Below, piece after piece: positions 35,900 to 48,662 of a stretch of DNA of 64,000 nt. The DNA is from Nicotiana tabacum (Eukaryota > Streptophyta > Magnoliopsida > Solanales > Solanaceae). The notes beneath the pieces are model-generated. The model had not been told where the DNA came from and searched no databases. It saw only the letters and a program-made list of their open reading frames with translations. The stretch's first letter is position 1. Every line of letters begins with the position of its first letter. The DNA lies in NCBI RefSeq assembly GCF_000715075.1, contig NC_134102.1:47377348-47441347 (forward strand), given 5' to 3'. A program made the translations under genes and the position numbers.

Positions 35900-36170
35900 T
35901 GCAGATCTCACATTTGCAAAGTCTGGCTCGCAATTGCGAGCCTAGCTTTCGCGAACAAGTGTTCGCATTTGCGAGCATGGGCTGGACTGGGTGGCCTCGC
36001 ATTTGCGAGGATAATGTTCGCAATTGCGAAAGAACAGTAGCCGCTTTTGCGAAGACAGAGTCGCATTTGCGACTCAGTGTGTTTTTGGGTTACCTTCGCA
36101 TTTGTGAAGGATTGGTCCGCATTTGCGATGGCTGGGAGTTCGCATTTGCGAACCAAATGTCGCATTTTTG
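35900..36170. repeat. Cluster of CpG palindromes (TCGCATTTGCGA type)
   Basis: About twelve short inverted words such as TTCGCATTTGCGAG, CTCGCATTTGCGAGG, TTCGCAATTGCGAA and GTCGCATTTGCGAC, spaced 10-25 bp apart. CpG is dense here but rare in the rest of the LTR. Confidence 0.9.
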
Positions 36171-37008
36171 ACTTCTATAGCTCTGAGATAGGGTTAGCAT
36201 TTGAGGTAAGTGTTGGGTCTAACCTTGATTCGAGAGAATTAGGAACCCTTGAACTACATGTTGTGTGAGTTACGTGTGAAATGGCGTATATGCGACGTGA
36301 CAAGTGTATATGTGCCGTTACATTACTTGTTTCCCCGTCTTTGTTGCTTCATAGTATATCTTGTTTCATGCCTTAATTGCCACAAGCTTATTTGACTTTC
36401 ATGCCATCTTCGCTACCTGCCATTTAGTATTCCTTATATTAGATTGTCCATTCCTTCCATAGTTTCATGCATATTTGCTACTTGTCTCTATTTGCTCTTC
36501 TTGCATATCTAAAGTGTCTTATGTCTTGCTTGTCTTATAGTTTCATAATATTTGTCGCCTTGAATAATGCAGTTTCATTTGTACGAGTTGTTAATTGGTA
36601 GTTACCATTGAGTTGGTAAAGTTGAGATATTCGAGTTGTTAGAGATTCTTTGAGTATCATGTTATTATCCAATTGTTTCGTACATTTGTTCTGTTGATGT
36701 AGAACTTCTTGTAAATCTTAGTTATTGAATTGCTATTGTTGATTGAAATTATTTGGGGAGCGGGTTGCACGCCGCAACGAAAATTGAAAGGTAATAAGTT
36801 GAAATAGTGGAATAAAGATGGATTATGATATTGGCAGTTGATGATATGGTGGGATCGGGTTGCGCGTCGCAACGGATTGTGCAAAGTTATATTTGTTCGT
36901 GACTGTTGGTTTTGCCTCGGTAATTGAGACTAGTTTATAGGACTTGTTATTCTGGACTCTCTGTTAGTTGGATTTGAGTTCATTGTTATGAATTAACTGC
37001 TTTACTTC

Positions 37009-37276
<268 letters not shown>

Positions 37277-38150
37277 GCGTACAAGTTAATGTAAGTGACC
37301 CGCCTTAGCCTCGTCACTACTTCGTCGAGGTTAGGCTCGGTACTTACAGAATACATAGGTTCGGTTATAATCATACTACACTCTGCACTTCTTGTGCAGA
37401 TACCGGAGTTAGTCCTAGCGGCGTTCAGTAGACTCGCTCGGATCCACCTGTCAGTGGAGACTTGAGGTATAGTTGCACGGCGTCCGCAATCTTGAAGTTC
37501 CCTTCTACTTCATTTTAGCTGTTTATTTGATTCGGATACTTATATTTATTTCAGACCATTATCTGTAGTATTTTAGACGCTCATGTATTCGTGACACCAG
37601 TTACGGGATTTGTATTTGGATTTCGACACTTATTAGCTTTTTGCCTTATTTCAGATTATACAGTTTCTTTATTGTCATTTAATTTGTAAATTATTAAAAA
37701 TGATTAATAACTATATCTAACGTTAGCTTGCCTAGCAAGTGAAATGTTAGGCGCCATTACGGTCCCGAGGATGGGAATTCTGGATCGTGACATATCCAGA
37801 TTTATTTTATTGCCCAACTAATATGTACACATGTAAATAGGTATAAAAATCACTTAAATAACTCACATCAGACACTTTATATTCCTCAATATACAAATAA
37901 TATTGTTTTTACATGTAAACACATATCTAGGCACACACATGTAAATAATAATTATAATTATCTCTATAAGTATTTCTAATAACTTTATTAGAATAACTTT
38001 AATTAAGACACTAACTCAAGAGTCATTTAAAAAGAGTATCCATAATGTTATTTGCATGAATTCCACTATCTCAACAACTTCAAAGGATTAAATCGAGCGA
38101 CGAAAACATGATAGTTATAAAGCGAATAACGAAATTTACGGGGCATGACA

Positions 38151-40088
38151 CTCCTGGACCGGTAAAATAACATGTTAAAGTGTAGGCATTCGTAAAGTAT
38201 GTTGTCATAGCTCAAATCGGTAATTTTATCAAAGGAATAGCAATTACCGAGTTTATTCAAGGAATTTACCTCTTCGTAACCTGAAACATGGCTCAAATAG
38301 TTCACAACAATGATACAAATATGAGAAACATTATGGCTTAAAGCTTAACAGTCAACTCTAGGCATAACAAAACGTAAGCACTACCCCGAGCATGGATAAA
38401 TATCTCGGTGCTCGCACATGGGCTGAAACACCACACATATGCGCACTCATAACACGTAGCCATCACAAATAACTTAGGCAACTAGTGCCTCAACCAAGTT
38501 TATATAGGATACTTACCTCAAGCAAGTCAAATCAACTACTGAGCAAGTCAAACAGTACTTTATAAGATACATCCCGCATAAATCGACCTCCGAGCGAGTC
38601 AATTCTAGCCAAAACAACTCAAAAACATTAAATAATGCACAATAAAACAAACCCAATCGATAAAGGTAGAATCTTTAATCAAACACTCAAAGTAAACCAA
38701 AAACTCAAACCCCAGCCTGCACCTCAAAACTCAACAAAACTTATAAATTCCGACAATCCATTCAATTACGAGTCTAATCATACTACTTTCACTCAAATCT
38801 GACTCCGAATCGATGTTCCAAACTCAAATATTTACTTTAGGAAAGTTTAGCCAAAAAACCCCAATTTCTCTTTCAAAATCACCAATTAATTACAAAAAAT
38901 CAAAGATGGAATCACGAAATATAATTAAAACCGAGTAAAAAATACTTACCCCGGTTCATGTGGTGAAAATCACCTCCAAGATCTCCCAAATCTTAGCTCC
39001 ATACCTCAAAATATGATAAAATTACCAAGACCTTCGAAATAGAGTACTTTATAATCACTAAATATCAGTACTAATCGCGATCGCGAAGAACAAACGCCTC
39101 TGACACAAAATTTCCTTACGCGTTCACAACACAAAGCATGCGAATGCGATACGCACAGCTGCCAACAGTTCGCGGGCGTGAAACATAATGCGCGAATGCG
39201 AAGAAAAGACCCCAGCTCCCAGCAAACCAATGCGAACGTGATTTATCTATGCGAACGCGAAGCTCCAGTCCCACAGCATCCGCGAACACAAACCATTACT
39301 CGCGAATGCGAAGAGATAAAATAGCGCAGTCTAAATTTCCTCTTCATGATCGCGTCCAGTCCTTCGCGATCGCGAAGGACACCAACAACAATAGAAACCA
39401 ACAATATAAACATGGAGAAAAATGGTCCGAAATCGATCCAAAGCGCCCGAGGCCCTCGGGACCCTGTTCGAACATACCAAAAAGTTTCAAAATATAAAAT
39501 GGACCTACTCGAGGCTTCAAATCACACATAATAACATAAAAATAACGAATCGCACCTCAAATCAAACTTGATGAAAGTTTTGAACTTTTAACTTCCAAAA
39601 CTCGTGTCGAACCATATCAAATCAACTCCGAATGACCTCAAATTTTGCACACAAGTTCCAAATGACATAATTAACATATTCCAACTCCCAAAACAACAAT
39701 TCAAACCCGATATCATCAAGGTCAATGCTCGGTCAAACTTATCAGCGTTCCAAACCTTCAAATTTCTAACTTTTGCCAAATAGTGCCGAAACCTTCTAGA
39801 AACATCCAAATACAAATCCATGCATATGCCCAAGTCCAAATAACTATCTGGACCTAACGAAACCATCAAAACTCTGATCCGAGGTCAAATACACAAAAGT
39901 AAAACTTGATCAACTCTTCCAACTTAATGATTTCTAGTTGAGAATCATTCTTCCAAATCAAATCCAGAATCACCTGAAAACCAAAACTGAAGACTCACAC
40001 AAGTCATAATACATCATATGAAACTACTCAAGATATCAAACAGTAGAACGGAATGCAAATGCTCAAAACGACCGGTCGGGTTGTTACA
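38151..40088 (-). repeat. Left-truncated 3' LTR of a minus-strand chromovirus
   Basis: On the minus strand it starts TGTAACAACCCGACCGGTCG at 40088. It follows the same order of landmarks as the solo LTR at 9879-13428 (CTCAAAACGAC, TCACACAAGTCATAAT, GGTCAAACTT, TTACCTCAA). It is cut on the left at 38151, where the other LTR begins. A cluster of CGCGAATGCGAA/CGCGATCGCGAA palindromes lies at 39065-39375. Confidence 0.75.
39065..39375. repeat. Cluster of CpG palindromes (CGCGATCGCGAA type)
   Basis: Repeated words TCGCGATCGCGAAG, CGCGAATGCGAAG, ATGCGAACGCGAAG and CTTCGCGATCGCGAAGG. The sequence differs from the cluster in the solo LTR at 35175 but the style is the same. Confidence 0.88.
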
Positions 40089-40789
40089 TTCTCCCCCATT
40101 AAAACATACATTCGTCTGCGAACGTGCCAAGAGTCATTCCAAAGCTATTAAATAACTGTGTAAACTCACCACAGACAAACCCGGGGGTGATCTACCACAT
40201 AACTCGCATGCTCATAGCAATAATTTTCGATCATAGTAGCTGCTCAGAAACAAAACTGGTACCGGTAATAAACCTCATATCAAACCTTCGTACACCATCG
40301 ATGATGAAAGAAACATGCAGAAACTTATAACCACTCATCCGATCAACAAGTAATGGAGCTCTCCCGCTTGATAAGATCTATTACCAAATTATACGCCGAC
40401 TTCTTATATTATCCTTCAAAACATACCGTAATCAGATTTGAGAGCATTCATTCCAGGTCCGATTACCATGTCTCATCAAATACAAGTTGCTCTACTGACA
40501 TATCATACCAATACTACCTAGAGTCACAAAATGTGCGATCCGCACACCAATAAGAAACAACACAAATGTACCCATAAATGGAAAATGACTCAAATGAGAG
40601 AAATATCCCGCAAGCTAGACAAATACCACCAAAAGCACAGTGCCAGGAACCATTACCCAAAGGAGAACCAAAACACATGAAATCAATGCAAAAGATTATA
40701 TTCCAACATAACTCCGCCGCGATGCGTGACCCAATCCAGACACCGGTCCACATGTAATACCTTGAGTCATAATGCTCAAAATCAATAAC
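40089..40789 (-). pseudogene. Short remnant of minus-strand chromovirus internal DNA
   Basis: Begins with a polypurine tract (minus strand AATGGGGGAGAA, 40089-40100) and the Tekay-like phrase CGCAGACGAATGTATG just before it in sense. Only 0.7 kb separates the two LTRs, so most of gag-pol has been deleted. No domain is readable and the primer site is not recognisable. Confidence 0.6.
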
Positions 40790-41246
40790 TGTCACAACCA
40801 AAAATCCAACTAGCTGTGATGTCACCCAACCAAACCTACTGGGTAAGCCAAATATCAGTAAAACATAATTTAATAATGAAATTAAGAGTCAATATGAAAT
40901 AACAGAATCTTTATACAACTCCCCAAGGACTGGTAGTACAAGTCGTGAGCCACTAAGATTTAGATTTACCAAGTGAAATGAGAAATGATACATCATCTGT
41001 TTGAAATGTACATGAACAAAATCTCAATTCTAGAGCTAACAAGAATTAGTTATAGCAAAATCTGGAATGCAGTACATCCTCAATGGCAGCTCCCGCCATT
41101 CACAGCAACATCAGCTCCAAAATCTGCACGCAAGGTGCAGAAGTGTAGTATTAGTACAACCGACCCCATGTACTCAATAAGTATCCTAACTAACCTTGGT
41201 GAGGTAAAAGAAGCAAGAACTATAAATGATACTCACCAACACCTAT
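40790..41246 (-). repeat. 5' LTR of the deleted chromovirus, left segment
   Basis: Starts TGTCACAACC on the + strand and parallels 9879-10300: the CTGCACGCAAGGTGCAG stem at 41124-41140, then ACCGACCCCATGTACTCAATAA. It is interrupted at 41246 by the solo LTR below and continues at 44428. Confidence 0.78.
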
Positions 41247-44200
41247 TGTCACGCCCCAAACTCAAGGAGAACGACCGACTCTCAACCGAGAGAACTCGGC
41301 CGAGCAAGCCTATTAGACTTCCTTCTACCCAAACTCATCCATGAATAAAGAGGAGATGTACTCCATTAATCAATCACTGAAAAGATTTTATTAACAACTT
41401 CCTTTTCATTCCCATTAGCAGCTTCATTCATAATTTTCAAAATATTGCAAGTTTATAGAATTAATAAAAATCATAATTTCCAAGTACCAACATTTCTAGT
41501 TCAATCCCAACATCAACCATAACCCACAACCTGTCTATGGAGCCTCTAAGTACAATAGAAGAGTAATATGGAAATGCCGGCAACAAGGCCCCGGCTATAC
41601 CTCAAAACACAGTACATGAGAAACAAAATATACATGACCCCGAAATGAAGTGGGGCTCACCAAATCAGCTGAAAAGAGTGTACTGCTATCACTGATCAAT
41701 ACCGCCTGCTGAAAAACCACCTGCATCCATTAAAGATGCAGTGCCCTCGGCAAAAGGGACGTTAGTACTGTCGAATAGCACCAGTATGTATAGCTAAAAA
41801 TCCTCTTTCAAAATAGAATGCCCATATACGAAAAGGCAACACATAGAAACAACAAGTCACAATCAACAATATCCAAACGTCCAGTTAAAACATAATAATT
41901 TTCAAAATACGAACTTCACATATAATTTTGGTTGGGAGATCATTAGCACTGATATACCACCGTCTTTGTTAGCACGGATTCTGATCACGCTCGATCGGCT
42001 AGGCAATCTCCCCACGAACAATATGGTTTGACATGTGATGCGAAAGAAAGTTGTTACCAAGAGTAGTACCACCATATGTGCAATATGGCGTCTGATCTCC
42101 ACCCGATAAGCTAGGTCGCCTTCCCACATATTCCGTGTGGGTTGACTTTTCCAATCCACAAAGGTTCCGGTTTCATCCCAATTAAGGGGAATAATATCAC
42201 AATTTCCAAAGGTTCCAATTTCATCCCAAATAAGGGGAATAATCCCAATCCACCCCTACACCGATACATGTAGTTTCCGGTGTGGGCTTTATGACCCACC
42301 CTTCCTCGGTATTGCTAATGATGCTCCCAAAAATAGTTTTGATTTGATTTGCAAACAGAAATATCATAAATACAATTGTACTCACCTCAACATCTTTCAC
42401 ATTGTATGAAATCTCATTAGTATTTCCAGTCATTCACAACGACAATATTTCCTTGGCTCATTAGGCCATTCACAAGATTCTCTATTACTGGCACGATGGC
42501 AGTATTTCATGTTCCACACTTTCACCTCTTTCAATTTCAAAGATCACCATCAAGTATTAACATGTAGGATATTTTAGAAATCATATACTTCAAATCCATT
42601 TGAAATAGAAACTTCAAACACAAATGGTTTCTTCCCAAAGAATGAGGCATACCAACCAACAATAGAAACACACATGAAAAATCATAAACAGTCAATACAC
42701 CATTTACTCTTGCAATACTCTTCCCCAGAAATGACAATATACAATTTTAACACATGAGTATATAGAACTCGAATCACACTGGATATATTTATAAATCAAG
42801 CATTAGTAAAAGTAGCCACTAATGGGCATGAATTTAGTACAAAAGCTTTTAGACAATTCTATTTTTGAAGTCATTTTAAAACATTTGAGTCGAGACTCAT
42901 TTCATAACCTTTCTCACATTATTTCATTTCATTGGCACCATTGGCCACAAGTTTAACTTTCACTCTTGCACATTGGCCACACTTTATATCCCAATTCACT
43001 TGTTTCATTTCCAACCACCTTTATAGGCTATCAACAATAATACATTTCCAATCTAGACTTCAGGTACACATATGAGCAATTTAAAGTCTAAGGCACATAG
43101 AGATATTTCACAAAATTTGGCATATTAGCCTTCATTTGAACTTGACTTAAAGTTGAAGCATTATTAATGCACAACCCATATTTTTAACACATCCTCAATT
43201 GGTAACATAACATGAATAAAGCATTTGGGATGCTTGTTGAACATATATCTTTTAACCCAATCTTACTTGGAATAGCTAGTTTCATAATGAATCACTCGGG
43301 ACTTACATAATTTATATGAATATCGTGGGATTCAATTCCAAGAGAGAAAGTTTAGCCAACATACCTTGATTTGAGCTTTTCTTAAATTACTACAACGTTC
43401 TGGAAATTCTAGCAATCCCAATCGATTTTGAGACATAACAAAATTGAACCATTATTAGGAAGATACTTATGGTCACAGCTCATTTGAGCATTTTATCTAA
43501 CAATTATGTGCAAATTAGTTACAAGATTCTTCCACAAGGTTTCTTTCACTTCACAACCCAATCTTTACCCATTTGAGCTCAACAATCTCCCCATAAAACT
43601 TATTGGTACATGAATGTATAAATAATACTCTCACACCCAAGAATCATACTCCAAATCAACCATCTTTTACCCAAATTTGAAATTGAAAATTAGGGTATGG
43701 AACCTTACCTCTTAGATGAAGAACTTGAGGGATTTCTTGTTGGATTTCAAGGCTTGGACAAGATCTTGATGAACAAAGCACTTGAGCTTCTTCCTCTCTC
43801 TAGAACCCTCTCACTTCTCTCTAAAAATATCAAATTGTTTCTCCAAAATGAGCTTCAAGGCTTAATTTTCGAAGTTGGGTCGGGTTATAACAATAGAAGA
43901 ATGGATACTCCAAATATTCTGGACTGCACGACAGGCTTGGCCTCGCCAGGCTAAAGCCTGGTCTTAACCTGGCCTCGCCAGGCTAAATCCTGGTTTTAGC
44001 TCGCTTTAGCCTGGCCTCCTCAGCTACAGGCCAGCCTTTAGGTATTTGATCATAACTTCTTGTAGAAATGTTCGAATGACAAACGGTTTGAAGCGTTAGA
44101 AACTAGACTCAAAGAGCTTTAATTTGATAGATAGATCACCTCATAAGTCGTTATAGTTTGGTAGCAGCATACATTTGAATTAGGATCTTGTGCAAATTAG

Positions 44201-44422
44201 GATATCCTTTCCACTTAATGTATCCTACTTGTTCCACACGAATTCTTTCCATCCTCAAAACTCCTTAGTATGTTTCAACACACCTTAAACATATACTTTT
44301 CATTTCGAAATAATGTAGTTCTATCCCATGGGTATACTTTATTACTCTAACATGTTATTCCCAAATACCGTTGGCGTACTTTAAAATATTAAATCGTTAG
44401 AAAAATTTTCCGGGGCCTTACA
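41247..44422 (-). repeat. Solo LTR (copy A), 3.18 kb, with perfect CCTAT target duplication
   Basis: TGTCACGCCCC at 41247 to GGGGCCTTACA at 44422, flanked by CCTAT at 41242-41246 and 44423-44427. It is a related copy of the LTRs at 46741-48645 and 54090-55871. It contains the stem CTGCATCCATTAAAGATGCAG (41721-41741), two imperfect 50-60 bp repeats around 42160-42240, and a cluster of CCTGGCCTCGCCAGGCT palindromes at 43920-44040. Confidence 0.95.
43920..44040. repeat. Palindrome cluster of LTR copy A (GCCTGGCGAGGC type)
   Basis: Repeats of TTGGCCTCGCCAGGCTAAA and AGCCTGG. The homologous place in copy B (about 48150-48260) instead has GTGCGGCCGC and GGGCGCGCAT words. Confidence 0.85.
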
Positions 44423-44427
44423 CCTAT

Positions 44428-44760
44428 GTAGTTCATAATTTCAATAAGTATAGAACAAATATATGAACAAATAAGAAAATCTCAGGTAAAACCACTTTGA
44501 TGCTCACAACTCTTTGTTTAAAATATTTTGCTCAGTCAACAATCCAACATAAAAGGAAGATATGCAAGTGAATCAGGTAAACAGTCAAGGAAATTACAAG
44601 TAAAGATGAAATGAAATAATGAAATATCAGTCCGTTGCGGCGCGCAACCCGATTCAATAACAATAAGCCACTAATGCCTGTTGCGGCGTGTAACTCGATC
44701 CAAATATATTAAGCGGCTCAGCCAAAGCTCACATCAACCAGAAACCTATCGGTTTCTCAC
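44428..44760 (-). repeat. 5' LTR of the deleted chromovirus, right segment
   Basis: Continuation of 40790-41246 after the solo LTR. It holds two motifs GTTGCGGCGCGCAACCCGAT (44635) and GTTGCGGCGTGTAACTCGAT (44681), which correspond to those at 11307 and 11357 in the solo LTR of the same family. It is cut at 44760 by the next LTR. Confidence 0.72.
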
Positions 44761-44868
44761 TGTCACGACCCGAACCAGAGGGCCACAACTAGTACCCGAT
44801 GCCTATTCAACCGAGCGCCACATACCTTATCCTTGTTTACTAGCATACTTGTCACGGGCCATTACAGG

Positions 44869-44982
<114 letters not shown>

Positions 44983-45567
44983 TAATAACGACATTAGAAC
45001 TTAACTCGCATCACTAATTCAAAAAGGATTTATATAGATACATGGGGCCTGACAAGGCCGTCATGATGAACTACATATCATACACAAAAGTATACATAGG
45101 ACACTGTCTGCAAAACCTCTAAGGAAACATGACCACAATATATAAATCAGGACAGGGCCCCTGACGTCCTCATAAAACAAAATAACATATATAGAACCCT
45201 GACTCGGCAATACTCCAGGAAGAAGTAGAGCTCACCAACCAAAAGGTTATATCTGGTGGTAGCCTACAGTGGAGGATCCTCGCCTCATATATCTACACCT
45301 GTGTGGCATGTAACACAGCGCCCCCATGCAATGGAACGTTAGTACGAAGAATGTACTGACTAGGCAAGGCATGAATGAAACTTAACAATAAGAAACTATT
45401 ACTGAGAAGGGATAAGAATCAACCTATAATATCTGACCCGCCGTTTAGGGCCATAACATGCATAATAAGTTCAATCTCGTATATACACATACATATATAT
45501 AGCTACAATACCATAGTTATGACTGCATCATTATATGGCATTAACTACCCAACTGATCAGTGGTAAC

Positions 45568-45762
45568 TGCCCGACCTGCCGTAGCACGGTGGCAAATACA
45601 TGACTGCCCGACCAGCCATAGCACGGTGGTAAATGCATGACTGCCCAATCGGCCGTAGCACGGTGGTAAATGCATGACTACCCGACCCACCGTAGCACGA
45701 CAGTAAATGAAGATGCATAACTGCCCAACCGGTCGTAGCACGGTGGTAAATGAAGATGCATA
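45568..45762. repeat. Minisatellite, 37-43 bp unit, five copies
   Basis: Tandem units containing GACTGCCCGACC, GTAGCACGGTGGTAAATGCA, with the last two units extended by ATGAAG. Confidence 0.93.
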
Positions 45763-46740
45763 TATCATTACATTATGAACATTAACTTCTTTATCGTATA
45801 CCTCAATAGGGACTTAGAAACATACTTAGACATGCTTTGAGTTACATTTTACAGGAATAAATAATGTAGGCATCCTTATCTACTAAGAGTAGAATCATTT
45901 ATGGAATAACATTAAGTTTACATTTCGTTACTTTGGGTCATGCCTAAAGAAGGTATTAGCCTTAACATATCTTTGTTGGTCTCCTTAACAACCCAACCAA
46001 CGCAACTCGTCTATCGCCTCAACCTTATGTTCCAAGAATTACTCTTCTTCCAACTTAGTTTGCTTTGAAGAAATCTTCGATTTGATATCATCCGGAGGAA
46101 ACCGACGTGTTCGTATTTTCTTCAATGCAAAGACATATCTTTACCTTGACAGGCTGTAGCTCATATTTCTCAAGGGCACCTTTGTCTAAACTATGTTGAA
46201 AAGAAGCAACATATGTATTTCCTCCACACACTTTCCAAAATGTTGCTGATGATAGCTATACATATATTTTCAAGACGTAAGTTTATCCACCAAAAAGTAA
46301 ATGTAATAGTTGTAGTAGTGGACAGTGGGGTCCACCCACATTTGCCAACACTTTGAAAATCATGACTTGTCCTATAGATGTCACCCTTTAAGATATATTA
46401 GTCACTTAGGGTTTATGTTACTATTTCCATGTTATGAGCTGACATATGATCAATCATCATACACATATATTAGTCACGTCTTTCTTTAGTTGCCATGGTC
46501 CCACATGGGCAACACAATTTTTACACTTATCCACTTATAACTAACTTCATATTCTCCAAGTTCATACCAACATTTAACCAATTATCCACACAATTAACTT
46601 CTAGATCTCATTTCACTCAAATACTAATATACTTCATATACTATCTATCATGGTCATGTGGTATAGCACTAGTTCATAAATACAGGATAGTATAGCTTGG
46701 ATCGTATTTCATCCTAAAATGTTAGACTTCGACGAAACTC

Positions 46741-48645
46741 GTACCGTCGAATAGTACTAGTATGAAAACCAAACACTAATTTAAGAATTAAGAAATACAA
46801 GATGAATATGATGAACCAGTGCGGCAATAGAATAATATAGATGACCATTTAAACCAGAGCAAGCTTATTAAGAACTATCAATAACATTTATAGAATTTAA
46901 GATGAGATCCTCTGTAACCATCTTTACACAAAGCGTCCCCGCCGCCTCACCCAATGTATGCAGGTGGAAGTGTAAACACAATACCAAAACTCTATTCAAG
47001 CGGCCCTGCTGCCTCACCCCAATGTATGAGGGTGGAAGTATAACCACAATACCAAGAGCCTACACAAAGCGGCTATGCCGCCTCACCCCAATGTATGCGG
47101 GTGGAAATGCATCAACGATACCAATACCAATATAAAGCAGCTATGTCGCCTCACCCCAATATATATATGTGGATGGTGGTGCCACAACAATACCAAAACT
47201 ATACACAAAGCGGTCGTACCACCTCACCTCAATGTATGCAGGTGGAGGTACAGTCCCACAATACCATAATCCCTACACAAAGAGGTCATGCTGCCTCACC
47301 CCAATATATACGGGTGGAGGTGTATCACAATCACAATCTCTACAGAACTTGGCAGAATAACTTTCACATAAATCACGACTTGAAATTATAACATGTGGAT
47401 ACACAATCCATAGTTTGGAACACATCCTCAATTTATAATGAAATATGATAAGAGCATTTGAAACACGAATTGAACATATATATTTATCACAAAACTTATC
47501 GGAATACTCGATTTGTAATCAACATCTTGGAGCTTACAAGGATAATGGGAATTCCAATTCTTAAAGAAGGGTTTATCCAACATACCTCAATTGAGCTTCC
47601 TTAAACTCTAGAAGGTTCCGTAATTCTTAGCAACTTCAATCTATTTTAGAAATATAACAAATTGAACCAAAATTAGAAAGATGATCATGGTTCTAGCTCA
47701 CTTGAGCATTTTATCAAACGCTAGGTGTGCATAAAGTTTCAAGGTCCTTTTATGAAGGATTCCATCATCCCACAACTCAATCTTTACCATGCTTAGTTCA
47801 ATAATCTTACTACACCCCTTGATATCACATGCATGTAAAATAAACAACTCTCATGCCCAAATATTATCTTACTAATTACCCATTTTCAGAAAATTTCAAA
47901 ATTAGGGGTTAGGGTGTAGAATCTTACCTCTAGGATGAAGACCTAGTGAGTTTCCCTTCTTAATCTTCCAAAACTTGAGCAAGAATTGAAGAACAATTAT
48001 TGAAGAACACCTTCTCACTCTAGGGCACTCTCTCTCACTCTAAAATGTCAGATTATCACTGTCTCTCTCTTTCTCTCTAAAATATCAGATTTTAGGCCAA
48101 AATGACTTAACCCCTCTCTATACCTGGCTTGGGGTTATTTAATGAGTTCCTATGTGGGCGGCCACAAACCTGGGCAAGTGGCCGTGCATCTGGCCGCGCA
48201 CCTGAGGCAGAAACTCTCAAATATGTGCGGCCGCTCATCTGGGCGCGCATATGATACAGGTCCAGTAAAATGGCCATAACGTTCTGTATACATATCCAAA
48301 CGACAAACGGGTTGATGCATTAGAAACTAGAATAAAATGGATTTAATTTGATAGGTAGATCACCCCCTAAGTCGTTATGTGGAGCGAGTTCAATGCATTT
48401 GAAGTCGGGTCTTGTGCCAATTGAATCATCCTTTCCACTTAATGTATCTAACTTGTTCCACACAAGTTCTTTTCATTCACAAAACTCCTTAGTATGTTCC
48501 AACACACCTTAAACGTACATTATCATTTCAAAATTATGTGGCTCTATCCCATAGGTTTCCTTTTGTACTCAAATACGTTATTCCCAAATACCGTTGGCGC
48601 ACTGTAAAATATTAAATCATTAGGAAATTTTTACAGGGCGTTACA
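46741..48645 (-). repeat. 3' LTR (copy B) of the large Tekay element, truncated on the left
   Basis: On the minus strand it starts TGTAACGCCCTGTAAAAATT at 48645. It is almost identical to copy C (54595-55871) over all shared sequence; I see no difference over roughly 600 bp (47345-47960 against 55185-55800). It lacks the last 500 bp present in copy C because of truncation at 46741. A cluster of GTGCGGCCGC/GGGCGCGCAT words lies at about 48150-48260. Confidence 0.88.
46925..47345. repeat. Minisatellite in LTR copy B, about 70-bp unit
   Basis: Six units containing GCCTCACCCCAATGTATGCG and GGTGGA...ACAATACCAA. The counterpart in copy C is at 54780-55190 with a different arrangement of units. Confidence 0.92.
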
Positions 48646-48646
48646 T

Positions 48647-48662
48647 TCTCCCCCACTTAGGA
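48647..48662 (-). promoter_or_regulatory. Polypurine tract of the large Tekay element
   Basis: TCTCCCCCACTTAGG on the + strand, i.e. CCTAAGTGGGGGAGA on the minus strand, next to the LTR start, followed by CATTCGAGGATGAATG-type sequence usual for Tekay. Confidence 0.88.

Noticed and set aside
35781..36268. Overlapping frames on both strands around the CGCATTTGCGA cluster
   Set aside because: The palindromic, CpG-rich repeats keep several frames open at once; there is no start context or family resemblance.
47095..47391. Several overlapping frames of about 65-100 codons, repeated near 54946-55224
   Set aside because: They are translations of the 70-bp minisatellite in LTR copies B and C in several frames; no single frame is favoured.
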